From a virus, in IMG/VR virus record IMGVR_UViG_3300017987_000063, positions 1 through 64,000 of that record: 64,000 nt of DNA. One strand, 5' to 3'. Under the pieces are notes generated by a model. It searched no databases, was not told the origin of the DNA, and saw nothing but the letters and a program-made list of their open reading frames with translations. This document shows positions 21,719 through 30,292 of this stretch, piece after piece. The position numbers and the translations under genes are program-made. Numbering within the stretch: the stretch's first letter is position 1; each line of letters starts with the position of its first letter.

Positions 21719-23764
21719 TTAATAGTCTACCGGTTTTTCATCGTCACTATCGTCACTCTCGTCCGTCTTTTTACCCTCCTCATCCTTTTTCCGCCTCAAG
21801 AATATCAGGAGTTCCTTCGCGGTAAGCGGCCCGGTCGTGCTTATCGGCCCTTCGCCATATAACTTTGCCCGAACATCCTGCGCGGGAGCGTTTACCACCT
21901 GCTCCAGCAGGTTAATCAACAAGCCGCTATCCGCTCCAGCGGGCTCATACTTGACACCGGTAATCCGCTCAATCTTCTCCAGCCATCCACCCACCTTTTT
22001 CTCGACTGTCGCGTCCGGCTCATTATTGGTAAGGAAGTCAAGGCTCACCAGTTCAAGACACCGGCTCGGAGACACGCTGCCGCTCATGGTAGCCGCCAGT
22101 TCCAAAGCCTTTTCGATAGTCTCCCATTGAGCCTCGCTGAACCCGAATGTTTTACGGATAGAGATTGTCTCGCTGCCGCTCCGAATATCCTTCGCCTTCT
22201 TTACCTCAGCGGTAAATTCTGTGGCATTCATTTCTTCGGCTTTTTCCAGCCACTCGTCCAGATCGGTCTCGTCGGCCACCTGTATCAAGTCCTTCGCCTT
22301 AGTATTATAGGACGCGGCAGGACAGCAGAACATTCCGCTTTGAGTGCCTATATGGTAGACAGTATCATTTGGCCATTCCAGCTTATGGTGGCTCCTTACA
22401 GGCACCCCATATCCTGTTGGCAATACAATATATTCTCGTGTCGGCCTTTTTACGGTAACAGGCAGGCCGAATAATTTTTCGGCATCTCCACTGCTTATTG
22501 TAACCGCCCACATGGGCAAGCGATTTTTACTTTTTTGCCTTACTTGCGACAACCCCGGCAGGATACCTAACGTCATAGTCAACAGACGTACTTTACACGC
22601 CAGTTGATAAGAAGTTGTAGTTACCAACCAGTATCCTTTTTTTGAGGCACTTCCATCTCCTTGCCACAACGCCCGTAAAAATTCCGTTCGACACTCTCTA
22701 GACACCCCGAAAAATTCATCGGGAAAAGTTTTATTCGCACTGCCCTTTCCAAACCAGTTGTCGAAAGTCCTGTGTAACTGTAATGTCCTGTTTTTGCCCT
22801 GAAAACCGCCCGAAATAGACACCCTGTAACTCGGCTCCCTGCTATCGTAAGTTTTTACAGAATAATCGGGGTATAACTTTTCGGCAATGTCCCTCAATCT
22901 ATCCCGGACGGCGCGTCCTGCCCGACCAAACGTTATTCTTATCTGTCCTTCTGGAATTGTAAATCCCTCGGCCACATACCATCCCGCAAGCTCAAAAAAT
23001 TCCATAGGCATATCTCTGAAACGTCCCGCCGATACATCCGTGCGCGGAAATGGTACGAGCAGTAAATCCCCTTTATCTATGTCCCACGCTTTGACCCGCT
23101 TTACATTAGCTCTAAACCCTGTTTTTCTGCGCCTTCCATTTATAAGCTCTCTCTGTCCATTTATAAGCTCTCTCTGTCCATTCTTAATTATAGGAAAAGA
23201 ATGGTCAAAAGAGGCTCTTATAGCACCGATTTTTGCGGCTTGTATCTCAAATATAAATCCTCCTGCCCGGTGCTTTCCGTGCTCTGTTACCTGTGTCCAC
23301 GATCCATCCGCATCTAGAACAATATCCCCTTCAACCGCGTCTTGGATAGCCTTTCGGCCTGTTTTACATTCAATGACCTGTTCTCCGGCAAGGCACCAGC
23401 CGATGCCCCTGATTTTATCCCTGTACTCCGGCGGATACCGGTATTCCAGCGCATACCAGATGCTCATAAGGTACTCGGCCTTCCTTATGCTGTAACCGAC
23501 TTCGCCCTCAACATATTCCTTGAATGTCTCCCACCCGAAGTCCATGTAAGCCTTGCTCGCGGCTATCTTATACAGAACGCCGCCAAGCTCATCATACGAA
23601 TCATCGACCACCTTGACCAGAGCCTTCGCCCTGTCCCGTAAAAAATCCGCGTCTTCCTTGTCCAACGTGATTGCGGTGGCCTCAACGCTCTTCCGAACAT
23701 CTTCCATCATCTTCGCGGAAGGAGCCTTATCCAGCCCCGCCCCAAGTTTTTCTACCTCTGCCAT
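21719..23764 (-). CDS. DUF3102-like DNA-metabolism protein, intein-containing
   Basis: The host protein is 317 residues once the intein is removed. The N-extein has the pattern YDELGGVLYKIAASKAYMDF, then FKEYVEGEVGYSIRKAEYLM and RGIGW, resuming with TKAKDLIQVA after the intein; this matches a helical family found on phages and plasmids with proposed DNA-binding or replication-associated roles. The C-terminal tail is acidic (DESDDSDDEKPVDY), similar to tails of single-strand-binding proteins. It has its own class A promoter. Confidence 0.7.
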   Translation of the reverse strand: MAEVEKLGAGLDKAPSAKMMEDVRKSVEATAITLDKEDADFLRDRAKALVKVVDDSYDELGGVLYKIAASKAYMDFGWETFKEYVEGEVGYSIRKAEYLMSIWYALEYRYPPEYRDKIRGIGWCLAGEQVIECKTGRKAIQDAVEGDIVLDADGSWTQVTEHGKHRAGGFIFEIQAAKIGAIRASFDHSFPIIKNGQRELINGQRELINGRRRKTGFRANVKRVKAWDIDKGDLLLVPFPRTDVSAGRFRDMPMEFFELAGWYVAEGFTIPEGQIRITFGRAGRAVRDRLRDIAEKLYPDYSVKTYDSREPSYRVSISGGFQGKNRTLQLHRTFDNWFGKGSANKTFPDEFFGVSRECRTEFLRALWQGDGSASKKGYWLVTTTSYQLACKVRLLTMTLGILPGLSQVRQKSKNRLPMWAVTISSGDAEKLFGLPVTVKRPTREYIVLPTGYGVPVRSHHKLEWPNDTVYHIGTQSGMFCCPAASYNTKAKDLIQVADETDLDEWLEKAEEMNATEFTAEVKKAKDIRSGSETISIRKTFGFSEAQWETIEKALELAATMSGSVSPSRCLELVSLDFLTNNEPDATVEKKVGGWLEKIERITGVKYEPAGADSGLLINLLEQVVNAPAQDVRAKLYGEGPISTTGPLTAKELLIFLRRKKDEEGKKTDESDDSDDEKPVDY
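22304..23395 (-). mobile_element. Intein with LAGLIDADG endonuclease (364 aa)
   Basis: Starts CLAGEQVIECK after GIGW and ends with SYN before Thr. LAGLIDADG helices are seen in FFELAGWYVAEG and FLRALWQGDGS. The C-terminal end MFCCPAASYN is atypical: the usual HN is replaced by YN and the VYDL-type block is VYHIGT. The segment GQRELIN is repeated in tandem (a 21-bp DNA duplication near base 23165). It is either a divergent but active intein or one losing activity. Confidence 0.82.
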
Positions 23765-23794
23765 ACCAGCCTCCTTAAAAAATGTTTAGCTAAT

Positions 23795-23823
23795 ACAATA
23801 GCATATATTTTTAATTTAGTCAA
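23795..23823 (-). promoter_or_regulatory. Extended -10 sigma70 promoter (class A)
   Basis: TTGACT, spacer with ATATATGC, TATTGT on the minus strand. It overlaps the TAA stop of the RuvC-like gene. Confidence 0.8.
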
Positions 23824-24448
23824 GTCCCCATCGCTCTTTATCCGCTTTTTTTACTTTACCCTGCCGGTGGGTCATTCGGTGAATACCTTCCAGTGCTTTA
23901 ATCTGCATTGGGGTCATGGCCGCCGCCTCCGCCTCGATGTCCAACTGGACGCAGCCCGCGACGGTTCGGGCGATAATCCACGCATCCTGCTCGTGGGTTG
24001 TCGAGAACTTTCGCCCTGCCTGCTCCAGTAACCGGGTAACTTCCGGCTTCTTCTGGATACCTTTGCCCAACACAAATGCCCGCGCCGCGCTCACCGGCAC
24101 CATATAACAAACCTGCTGCCGACCTGTCCACAGCATGTGCTTGATAATCCCGACAAGCTCCCCAAGCTGTGGGAGACTGCCGTGTTGACGGAAAGCGTAG
24201 CCCTCGATCCCTACCCACCGGATATCATACCGCTCAACCACATTCCAAATCTCGTTGGCGATGGTAAGCAGGCGCGTCATTTTATCAAGCTCTCCGCCTT
24301 TCGCTATGGTGTAGCCCATTGTGCCTGTAATTATCTCGCCATCCTTTAAGACACACCAGCCCGCCTCTGTAAGGCCGGGGTCAATCCCCAAGACTTGGGA
24401 AATCGGCGAGTCCAATATCTTCTGGTAAAACAGTGGCAGCCTTTCCAA
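23816..24448 (-). CDS. ruvC: RuvC-like Holliday junction resolvase
   Basis: A 210-residue RNase H-fold nuclease that cuts four-way junctions. The TTG start, reading MERLPLFYQKIL, was chosen because AAGGAGGTG lies 5 bases upstream inside the previous gene. Catalytic acidic residues are seen in VLGIDPGLTEAGW (first Asp), VGIEGYAF (Glu) and HEQDAWIIA (final Asp pair). It is one of two resolvases in this recombination block. Branched DNA must be resolved before packaging, which fits the presence of a large terminase. Confidence 0.9.
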   Translation of the reverse strand: MERLPLFYQKILDSPISQVLGIDPGLTEAGWCVLKDGEIITGTMGYTIAKGGELDKMTRLLTIANEIWNVVERYDIRWVGIEGYAFRQHGSLPQLGELVGIIKHMLWTGRQQVCYMVPVSAARAFVLGKGIQKKPEVTRLLEQAGRKFSTTHEQDAWIIARTVAGCVQLDIEAEAAAMTPMQIKALEGIHRMTHRQGKVKKADKERWGLD

Positions 24449-25301
24449 AGCACACCTCCTTGAAAAAACAGGTTCCAGCCCGCTTGGTTTTATCTGTTGG
24501 GCATACCCCCTTTGCCCACCGGCCTTCGCTCTTAGCCTGTGCAAGCTCTCCTAAATCCCTGCGCACCGCCTTCATGACTTTCGGGTCGTGGGTAACCAGA
24601 AATTCCTTTAAAGGCGGGTCATTTTCCTCTTTCGAGACGTACAGAATCACACAAGAGCGCAGTTTTGCCATGTGCATGTAAATATTCACTTGATACACAT
24701 GGGAGGGGTAGGGCTCCTCCAGCCTGCGGAATCCATCGCGGTAAATGGTCTTAATCTCCAGCCCTACGTCCTCGTCCGGCAGCGGCCCCCGCCCTACCAG
24801 CACTCCATCCATACTGCCCACGATATTAAGCTCGTTATCCACAAGCTCGATCTCCATGTAATCGCGGCCCATGTTTTTACGGCCTTCCTCTCCCTGTCCG
24901 CATCCGGCCTTCGCCTTCGGGCATGGCGCACCCCATAAGTCCACACCCTCAATCGTCTTTCCGCACGCCCTGCATCGCCAGTGTCCGTAAAGGCCGCCGA
25001 TTTGCTTCAGCCAGTAATCCCGAACGATAATATTCATGGCATGACCAATATCAAATGTAACGCGCCGCGCCGCCTCGACCTGTTCGGTAAATTTCATGCC
25101 TTTTTCTTGGCAGACCTCTATAAACTGCGCCTCTCGCGGGCACATATTATAAAGGCCGGAAGCATGGTACATGCCCGGCGTCCACCTTTTTTCCCGCACA
25201 GCCCCTAAAAACTCCAGCAGTTGCGGAGCTATCACCGTGCTTGGCATAACCTTCGGGGTAGTGTCCACCGGAGGTCGCAATTTATCCAATAGATTTTTCA
25301 T
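24381..25301 (-). CDS. Cas4/RecB-like PD-(D/E)XK nuclease with Fe-S cysteines
   Basis: A 306-residue protein; the ATG of MKNLLDKLRPP follows GGAG. The nuclease core is IVGSMDGVLVG (Asp) and DVGLEIKTIYR (Glu-x-Lys). One Cys at NMCPREAQF and three in CPTDKTKRAGTCFFKEVC are placed as in Cas4 and AddB Fe-S domains. An inserted zinc-ribbon-like stretch has CRACGKT and CPKAKAGC. It probably processes DNA ends for RecA-mediated recombination. It overlaps RuvC by 68 bases. Confidence 0.85.
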   Translation of the reverse strand: MKNLLDKLRPPVDTTPKVMPSTVIAPQLLEFLGAVREKRWTPGMYHASGLYNMCPREAQFIEVCQEKGMKFTEQVEAARRVTFDIGHAMNIIVRDYWLKQIGGLYGHWRCRACGKTIEGVDLWGAPCPKAKAGCGQGEEGRKNMGRDYMEIELVDNELNIVGSMDGVLVGRGPLPDEDVGLEIKTIYRDGFRRLEEPYPSHVYQVNIYMHMAKLRSCVILYVSKEENDPPLKEFLVTHDPKVMKAVRRDLGELAQAKSEGRWAKGVCPTDKTKRAGTCFFKEVCFGKAATVLPEDIGLADFPSLGD

Positions 25302-25656
25302 CGAGTAACTCCAGTAATGTTTCAAGGGGTATCATCGCCCAATCCTTCGGCACCGGTCTCGGCATATTATCAAACCGGACTGTTAATACCGGAGTCTGGT
25401 TAATACCGGCCTCTTGGTCTATCTTTTCCAGCCATTCCTGCTTTATGGACAGGCTTTTTTTCGCCGTAGCCTTGGCCTCTATCCTTGCCCTGTATTTGTC
25501 GGCTATTATATCGCTTTTAAAGCCCTGAAAGGCTCCGGATGCTGGTGTCCTAAAGCCGCCGGTCTTCTTCGCCACGTCGCGCTCGTGGCGGCCAAACAGG
25601 GTAGCTTTACTCCTGCCCCTCGGCTTCGGTATCTTCGGTCGTTCCGGCATTGCCAC
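25282..25656 (-). CDS. Hjc-like Holliday junction resolvase
   Basis: A 124-residue PD-(D/E)XK protein. It shows GRHERDVAKKTGGFRTPAS, then FKSDIIADKY and RIEAKATAKKS, with the Glu, Asp and Glu-x-Lys arranged as in archaeal-type Hjc resolvases and related phage nucleases. It starts inside the end of recA, GTG or the ATG two codons later. Having both RuvC-like and Hjc-like enzymes is redundant; one may instead act on another branched structure. Confidence 0.78.
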   Translation of the reverse strand: MAMPERPKIPKPRGRSKATLFGRHERDVAKKTGGFRTPASGAFQGFKSDIIADKYRARIEAKATAKKSLSIKQEWLEKIDQEAGINQTPVLTVRFDNMPRPVPKDWAMIPLETLLELLDEKSIG

Positions 25657-26755
25657 TGGTCATTACCCCCATCAGTATTTTTTTAATATCGTCAAACTTA
25701 TCTCCGCGCTCTTGCCAATAAATGTTAATGTCCTCAAGCGTTTTATGCTTTGCCTCATCCCCATAAACAGTCCAGCCGCCCTTCCCTTTTATAATAAGCC
25801 CCCACCGCTTGGCCAACTTAGCCACTGGTGCTATCTCCGGCATTTCCCCGATCTTGTAACCCTCATAATCGGCTATCTGTAACTCGAACTGCCCTTCGTG
25901 ATATGGGGTAAAGGTCTTATTTTTCTCAATGACGAAATCCGTAACCGCCCGAATGGGAATCTTACCTTTCGGGGCATAAACAGGAGGTCGCCTCTTGAAT
26001 TTAGCCCGTACCGATGGCAGGAACTTCTGGCCTTCACCTCCCGGCAGGACTTCAGGGTTCCCATACATAACTCCGACCTTGAGCCTTATCTGGTTAATCA
26101 GCACCACGGTCGGCATAATTCCGAACTGGGCTTTTGCGTCCGCTATGGCTACTCCCCACTTTCGGAATAGCCGATTCAGAGCCCGCGCAAGCAGGGCGAC
26201 CAAATCATCCTCTGCCGAAGCCTCAATTTCCTTTGACGTAGTCAAGGCCGCAATGGAGTCCAGAACTATCAAGTCGCAATGCCCGCTCCTTATAGCCTCT
26301 TCGCCCACGTCAATAACCTGTTCGGCATACCTGTCCTGCACCACGAAAAGCCGCTTGTTATCCACGCCATTCCGCTCCGCCCACCGGTAATCATAAACAC
26401 CTTCCGCGTCTATCCACGCCACGGTCATTGGAAACGCACCGCCCTTACACGCGCAATCACTTGCGGGCAACCTGCATGTGCGACACGTTCTGTGCGCCGA
26501 AGCCGCTGTTTTAAGGGCGATCACGGATTTGCCGGAGCTTTCATGCCCGTAAAGCAAAGTAAACCGGCCCATCGGTATTCCACCGCCGAGAGCGGCATCC
26601 AACACAAAAGAGCCGGTTGAAAGGCGGGGAATATCACGATAGGCAGCGGTCATTTTATCCGCCCGAACTGCCGTGTTCTCCCCGTATGTTTTGCACGTTT
26701 TATTGAAAATGTTTTGAAGCCCTGCAAGAGCTTCGTCCAGCTTAGGAGCCGCCAT
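25607..26755 (-). CDS. recA: RecA recombinase
   Basis: A 382-residue strand-exchange ATPase. Walker A is GHESSGKSV near 69-77; Walker B is LIVLDSIAAL; the L2 region is NQIRLKVGVMYGNPEVLPGG, matching bacterial RecA. Between Walker A and the next strand there is an extra loop with CRTCRLPASDCACKGG, a potential zinc site; part of that loop is encoded by a 14-bp hairpin repeat. The C-terminal tail is acidic. It lies in an operon with nucleases and resolvases. Confidence 0.95.
   Translation of the reverse strand: MAAPKLDEALAGLQNIFNKTCKTYGENTAVRADKMTAAYRDIPRLSTGSFVLDAALGGGIPMGRFTLLYGHESSGKSVIALKTAASAHRTCRTCRLPASDCACKGGAFPMTVAWIDAEGVYDYRWAERNGVDNKRLFVVQDRYAEQVIDVGEEAIRSGHCDLIVLDSIAALTTSKEIEASAEDDLVALLARALNRLFRKWGVAIADAKAQFGIMPTVVLINQIRLKVGVMYGNPEVLPGGEGQKFLPSVRAKFKRRPPVYAPKGKIPIRAVTDFVIEKNKTFTPYHEGQFELQIADYEGYKIGEMPEIAPVAKLAKRWGLIIKGKGGWTVYGDEAKHKTLEDINIYWQERGDKFDDIKKILMGVMTSGNAGTTEDTEAEGQE
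26452..26465. repeat. 14-bp hairpin repeat, copy 4 of 9 (inside recA)
   Basis: Minus strand CGCAAGTGATTGCG in frame inside recA, encoding part of PASDCA in the Cys-rich loop. It shows that the repeat can sit inside genes without breaking the frame. Confidence 0.88.
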
Positions 26756-27083
26756 CGCGCTTCTCCCGAACCTCCTCTATTTCCTTGAGGAGCCGCGCCT
26801 CGACAACCCTGTTACACCACTCCAGCCCCGCCGGAATTTCCTCACAGTAAACAGGCCGAGTCACCGACACGTCCACCCGCGCCGATTCGTAGTTGCCGAG
26901 ATTCACGGTAATGCCCTTTTTAATCCCCACATAAGCAGGTTCCACCGCAAATGTTCCAACGTCAAGGAACTCCTCTTTTTCAGTTTCACCCTCATTTTTA
27001 ATGCTGGTGCTAACCGAAACTGTGGCAGGGCCTCCATCGCCGGGCTTCTTTACTTTTTCCTGTTTTTCTTTCGCCACTTTCAT
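26742..27083 (-). CDS. Conserved-type protein of unknown function upstream of recA
   Basis: A 113-residue protein, Lys-rich at the N-terminus and beta-rich afterwards (ITVNLGNYESARVDVSVTRP). The strand pattern LGNYESxRVxVxxxxPC/VY is common in small phage proteins next to recombination or SSB genes. It ends in an acidic/basic helix (EEVREKRDGGS). It overlaps recA by 14 bases. Function not known. Confidence 0.72.
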   Translation of the reverse strand: MKVAKEKQEKVKKPGDGGPATVSVSTSIKNEGETEKEEFLDVGTFAVEPAYVGIKKGITVNLGNYESARVDVSVTRPVYCEEIPAGLEWCNRVVEARLLKEIEEVREKRDGGS

Positions 27084-27559
27084 CCTCCTCGTATGCCGTT
27101 TGGCATTTTATCAAATTCAGCTTTTACAAGCTGCGGGAACGCCGAACTTTTCCATTGGACGTTCCCCTGTTGAGTAAGCGAGACCTTGCGAGCGGTAAGA
27201 ATAACGTCCACTTGGTCTTCCGTCCACAGCCGGTTCTCGCCATCATCCCGGTAAGTCGCCTCCGGTATGATGCCGCGAGCCAGCCACACACGCAGTGTCC
27301 CTATTTTAATGCCAAGCATTTTCGCAAGGGTTCCATTGCTGTAAACCTTGACCTGCCGACCATTTATGGAAATATACTTTATCGGCATCGGGCCTCCAGC
27401 GCGTCCCCCGCTTGTTGCCGTTTTCGGCTTGGTACGCTCTCGCCACTTGCGTCCCGCCTCAAGCATGCGCTCTCGGTAAGCCTTATCTTCCCGATAACGC
27501 CTGCGCCGCTCGGAATTAAGCCGCTCTTTATTCTCATCGTACCACTTTTTCCATCCCAC
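27080..27559 (-). CDS. MerR-like helix-turn-helix protein
   Basis: A 159-residue protein with GTG start behind AGGAGGTGA. The N-terminal 45 residues are highly charged (NKERLNSERRRRYREDKAY). The middle holds a winged helix of MerR type: YSNGTLAKMLGIKIGTLRVW followed by GIIPEATYRDDGENRLW. It is the first gene after a class A promoter in the recombination operon and may regulate that promoter; this is inference. Confidence 0.78.
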   Translation of the reverse strand: MGWKKWYDENKERLNSERRRRYREDKAYRERMLEAGRKWRERTKPKTATSGGRAGGPMPIKYISINGRQVKVYSNGTLAKMLGIKIGTLRVWLARGIIPEATYRDDGENRLWTEDQVDVILTARKVSLTQQGNVQWKSSAFPQLVKAEFDKMPNGIRGG

Positions 27560-27579
27560 AGAATCACCTCCTGACTATT

Positions 27580-27608
27580 AGAATAGCATATATATTTAAA
27601 AATGTCAA
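27580..27608 (-). promoter_or_regulatory. Extended -10 sigma70 promoter (class A)
   Basis: TTGACA, spacer with ATATATGC, TATTCT on the minus strand. The TGA stop of the upstream helicase gene is within TTGACA. Confidence 0.88.
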
Positions 27609-30292
27609 GTCCCTTGCCCTGTTTTTTGCAATTTGGCATAAATAAGTTTCCTGTTAAGCTGCCAGTCTTCGCAAACCGGAAGTTCGGTATCCAGTATATC
27701 GGTAACCACAGGCTCCTTTTTCTCCGCATAATCCCTCAGAATCCTTCCCACTGGTTGCTCCACGTCCACCGCCGGAGTCGCCATGAGCAGGGTATCCAGC
27801 CTCGGAATATCCAGCCCTTCTTTCGCCATCTGGTATGTCGCCAGCACAATGTGCGCCTCATTCTCGCTAAACTCCATCATGGTCGCGCTTTCCCCGCCGA
27901 TGTATCGCCCGACCTTGAGCCAGTCATGCGCCGCCAGCATTTGCTCCAGAATTCCGACCTGCTCGCGCCGCTCCGTCAACACCAGCACGCTCCGGCCTGC
28001 CTTTGCCGCGTTTACAAGCTCTCCGGCGATCATGCGGTTCCTGCTTTCGCGCTTGGCTATGTCGGTAATCAAAGCAGACCTGCGCTTCTTGTTATACTCC
28101 CACAGGCCGGTATTTTTATTCTTGGAGCCATACTTTCGCAGGGTATAAGGGCCGTTAAACCGGATATAACGAATCTTCGGAGCCAGATACCGGACACCAG
28201 ACTCGGCGAGAATCGGCCCAATGTGGGCATAAAGCAGGGGCATCATTCCATCCTTCCGGCGAGGGGTAGCCGTAACCCCCACCCTGTACGTTGAAGGAAA
28301 CATGGTTATCACCTTCTGCCACTCCGCCGCGCCGTACCGGTGACAATTATGGGCAACTACGCCATTCCCTACAAAGTTATGATTCCCCTCAACTGTCAAA
28401 TCATAAACGTCCCTGCATCCTGCAGGGGTAATGGATTGAATCTGTTTTATACCGCATTTCGGGGATGATAAAAAGGGCGATTTTTCCGATGAAAATGGCG
28501 GACATTCCGGTTCGCATGCTAATATTCCAATGCCTTCCCGTCCAGCGGACTTCGGAAATAATGCCTTTTTCCTCCAGCCACGCCCTAATAAGCTGATTTT
28601 CTTGTTTTGAATACCCCTCAGTATGTAAAGTAACTTGCCCATTTTGAGCGGAGCCATCGTCCATAAACCACCAAGCCATTCCTTCATCTGATATATTATT
28701 GAGCCATTGTTCAGTAACCCGCTTTTTCCCTGTTTTTCTGCAAATTTCCCAAATTTCTTCCAGAACTGGTTGCGTTGCAGATACCGCCCGTATAAGCGGC
28801 CCTCCCCACCCCCCATTTTCCACCTGTTTAACTTTGAAAGCAAGGCATGATAATTTCTTTGCCTTATAAAATACCCAAGCCGCCTGTCGGATACTGTGCT
28901 GAAACAGTAATCGAGGCCCCCGCGCTGTCCTGTGGGGTCTATTAATACACCCATCTCCCAACAAGGTACCGAGAATAAGCCCTTTAATGCCCTTAATATC
29001 TTTGCACTCAATGACACCTCGCCGGTTATGCCCCAATTTATATTCAGGCCAGTCAATCTTTTTACACCGCTTCTTTTTATAATATTCCCAATCCAATTCA
29101 ATACGCTCGCCGCACCCGCATTTACAATATGGGGCAGTTGCTTTCCATATTTCAATCCTTTCCACCCAGTCAACCCTTCTCCGTAAATCTCTCGTGTGTC
29201 CCTGTAACCGCCTTCGCTCCCTACCCCGCGCATCAAATTTGAACAGTGTTTTTCCACATCCGCAGGCGCACTCAATAAGAACATTTTCGGCTTTAGCTCT
29301 CGCGCCTCTCGCCATCCATCTACTGTCAACACTCGATGCTCCGGCGTACATATCACGCTCGTCCCGTCCGTAAACTGGATTTTCAGGGTCTGCCGCTTTC
29401 CTCTCGGTAACCATGCCAATATTCTCCTATACTCAAAGGTAGATCGTGTTTCATTGAATGATAGCACTAAAGAGGCTTTTTCGCAACTAGCTATTGGCAT
29501 ACTCCCTTGTTCGGTTATAACCCTCGTATCCCCTGCCACGCACTCGTCAAAGATAACAGTCCCGAACTCCCTGAATAACTGCTCCGGATAGGCTTCCCTC
29601 CCCCGCTCGACCAGCGATTGAATCATGGCCACCGCGACCTTAACATCGCTTCCCCACTCGCACCTGTCCTGCTGGATAAGCCCTATTTCCTCCCGCGCAA
29701 GCCCGCAAAAGCTCTGAAAAGTTTCAACCCACTGGTTGTATAAAAATTCTTTATGCACCAGAACGACCGGTTTCCTGCCAAGTTTCGCCGCAATATCCGC
29801 TCCCACTACTGTTTTACCGAAGCCCGGCGGAGCGCAAAGGATGCCTCCATGACACCCGCTGCCTATTCCTTCATGAAGCTCCCGCAGGAAACTGTCCCGC
29901 ACCTTGACCTGCGCCCCCCTGTGCTTCCACGCGCTTGCCTTTAGCTCGTCAAAGGTAAATCCAGCCGCCGCCCCAATAACCGTCTTATCCTGCACCCTAT
30001 CCTTCGTGGTGTTCGCCAGTAAATCATATCCGAACACGCGGGGCAGACACAAATAGCCGTTCTCCTCCTGCCATCCGTAGACCTCGGTTTGCTCTTGGGT
30101 CATGTAATCGGTAATGGTGAACGTAAGACGGGGTTTGATTATGCTTTCGATAAACCAGCCTTTCGGTCGCCGCAAGCGCAGCCATTCGGCCATCTTGTTA
30201 TCAGTCGCTCCTTCCAGCCCGCGCCGCGCAAGCTCTGCATCGCGCCCGACCAGTCCCCCGTAGCCTTTTCTTATGCTTTTGCCTCTTTCCAT
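27605..30292 (-). CDS. UvsW-like SF2 DNA helicase, intein-containing
   Basis: After splicing the helicase is about 496 residues. The start MERGKSIRKGYGG was chosen because GGAG lies just upstream and the longer frame overlaps the polymerase by over 100 bases. Motif I is APPGFGKTVV, motif II is split by the intein as DE/CH, motif III VGVTATPRR and motif VI QPVGRILRDY are all present. DECH and the layout match phage T4 UvsW and related branch-migrating helicases. It overlaps the polymerase gene by 22 bases and probably acts in recombination-dependent replication. Confidence 0.88.
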   Translation of the reverse strand: MERGKSIRKGYGGLVGRDAELARRGLEGATDNKMAEWLRLRRPKGWFIESIIKPRLTFTITDYMTQEQTEVYGWQEENGYLCLPRVFGYDLLANTTKDRVQDKTVIGAAAGFTFDELKASAWKHRGAQVKVRDSFLRELHEGIGSGCHGGILCAPPGFGKTVVGADIAAKLGRKPVVLVHKEFLYNQWVETFQSFCGLAREEIGLIQQDRCEWGSDVKVAVAMIQSLVERGREAYPEQLFREFGTVIFDECVAGDTRVITEQGSMPIASCEKASLVLSFNETRSTFEYRRILAWLPRGKRQTLKIQFTDGTSVICTPEHRVLTVDGWREARELKPKMFLLSAPADVEKHCSNLMRGVGSEGGYRDTREIYGEGLTGWKGLKYGKQLPHIVNAGAASVLNWIGNIIKRSGVKRLTGLNINWGITGEVSLSAKILRALKGLFSVPCWEMGVLIDPTGQRGGLDYCFSTVSDRRLGYFIRQRNYHALLSKLNRWKMGGGEGRLYGRYLQRNQFWKKFGKFAEKQGKSGLLNNGSIIYQMKEWLGGLWTMAPLKMGKLLYILRGIQNKKISLLGRGWRKKALFPKSAGREGIGILACEPECPPFSSEKSPFLSSPKCGIKQIQSITPAGCRDVYDLTVEGNHNFVGNGVVAHNCHRYGAAEWQKVITMFPSTYRVGVTATPRRKDGMMPLLYAHIGPILAESGVRYLAPKIRYIRFNGPYTLRKYGSKNKNTGLWEYNKKRRSALITDIAKRESRNRMIAGELVNAAKAGRSVLVLTERREQVGILEQMLAAHDWLKVGRYIGGESATMMEFSENEAHIVLATYQMAKEGLDIPRLDTLLMATPAVDVEQPVGRILRDYAEKKEPVVTDILDTELPVCEDWQLNRKLIYAKLQKTGQGT
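28346..29542 (-). mobile_element. Intein in helicase motif II (399 codons) with out-of-frame endonuclease
   Basis: Starts CVAGDTRVITEQG after FDE and ends VVAHN before CHRYG, so it divides the DECH box. Splicing blocks TPEHRVLTVDGW and VYDLTVEGNHNFVGNG are intact and in the helicase frame. The roughly 290 codons between them do not resemble an endonuclease in this frame; a LAGLIDADG endonuclease is instead encoded in the -1 frame over the same bases. The host frame remains open throughout. Confidence 0.88.
28401..29315 (-). CDS. LAGLIDADG homing endonuclease nested out of frame in the intein
   Basis: In the frame one base upstream of the helicase frame. It shows LAGLIDADG helices GLILGTLLGDGCI and MAWWFMDDGSAQ, like intron-type endonucleases, plus two N-terminal Cys modules CACGCGKTLF and CKCGCGERI typical of phage homing nucleases. 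The start is uncertain: the frame is open from base 29414, and MARGARAKAEN at 29315 is the first ATG clear of the conserved intein block, but I see no good ribosome site. It would drive intein mobility by cutting intein-free alleles. Confidence 0.75.
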   Translation of the reverse strand: MARGARAKAENVLIECACGCGKTLFKFDARGRERRRLQGHTRDLRRRVDWVERIEIWKATAPYCKCGCGERIELDWEYYKKKRCKKIDWPEYKLGHNRRGVIECKDIKGIKGLILGTLLGDGCINRPHRTARGPRLLFQHSIRQAAWVFYKAKKLSCLAFKVKQVENGGWGGPLIRAVSATQPVLEEIWEICRKTGKKRVTEQWLNNISDEGMAWWFMDDGSAQNGQVTLHTEGYSKQENQLIRAWLEEKGIISEVRWTGRHWNISMRTGMSAIFIGKIALFIIPEMRYKTDSIHYPCRMQGRL

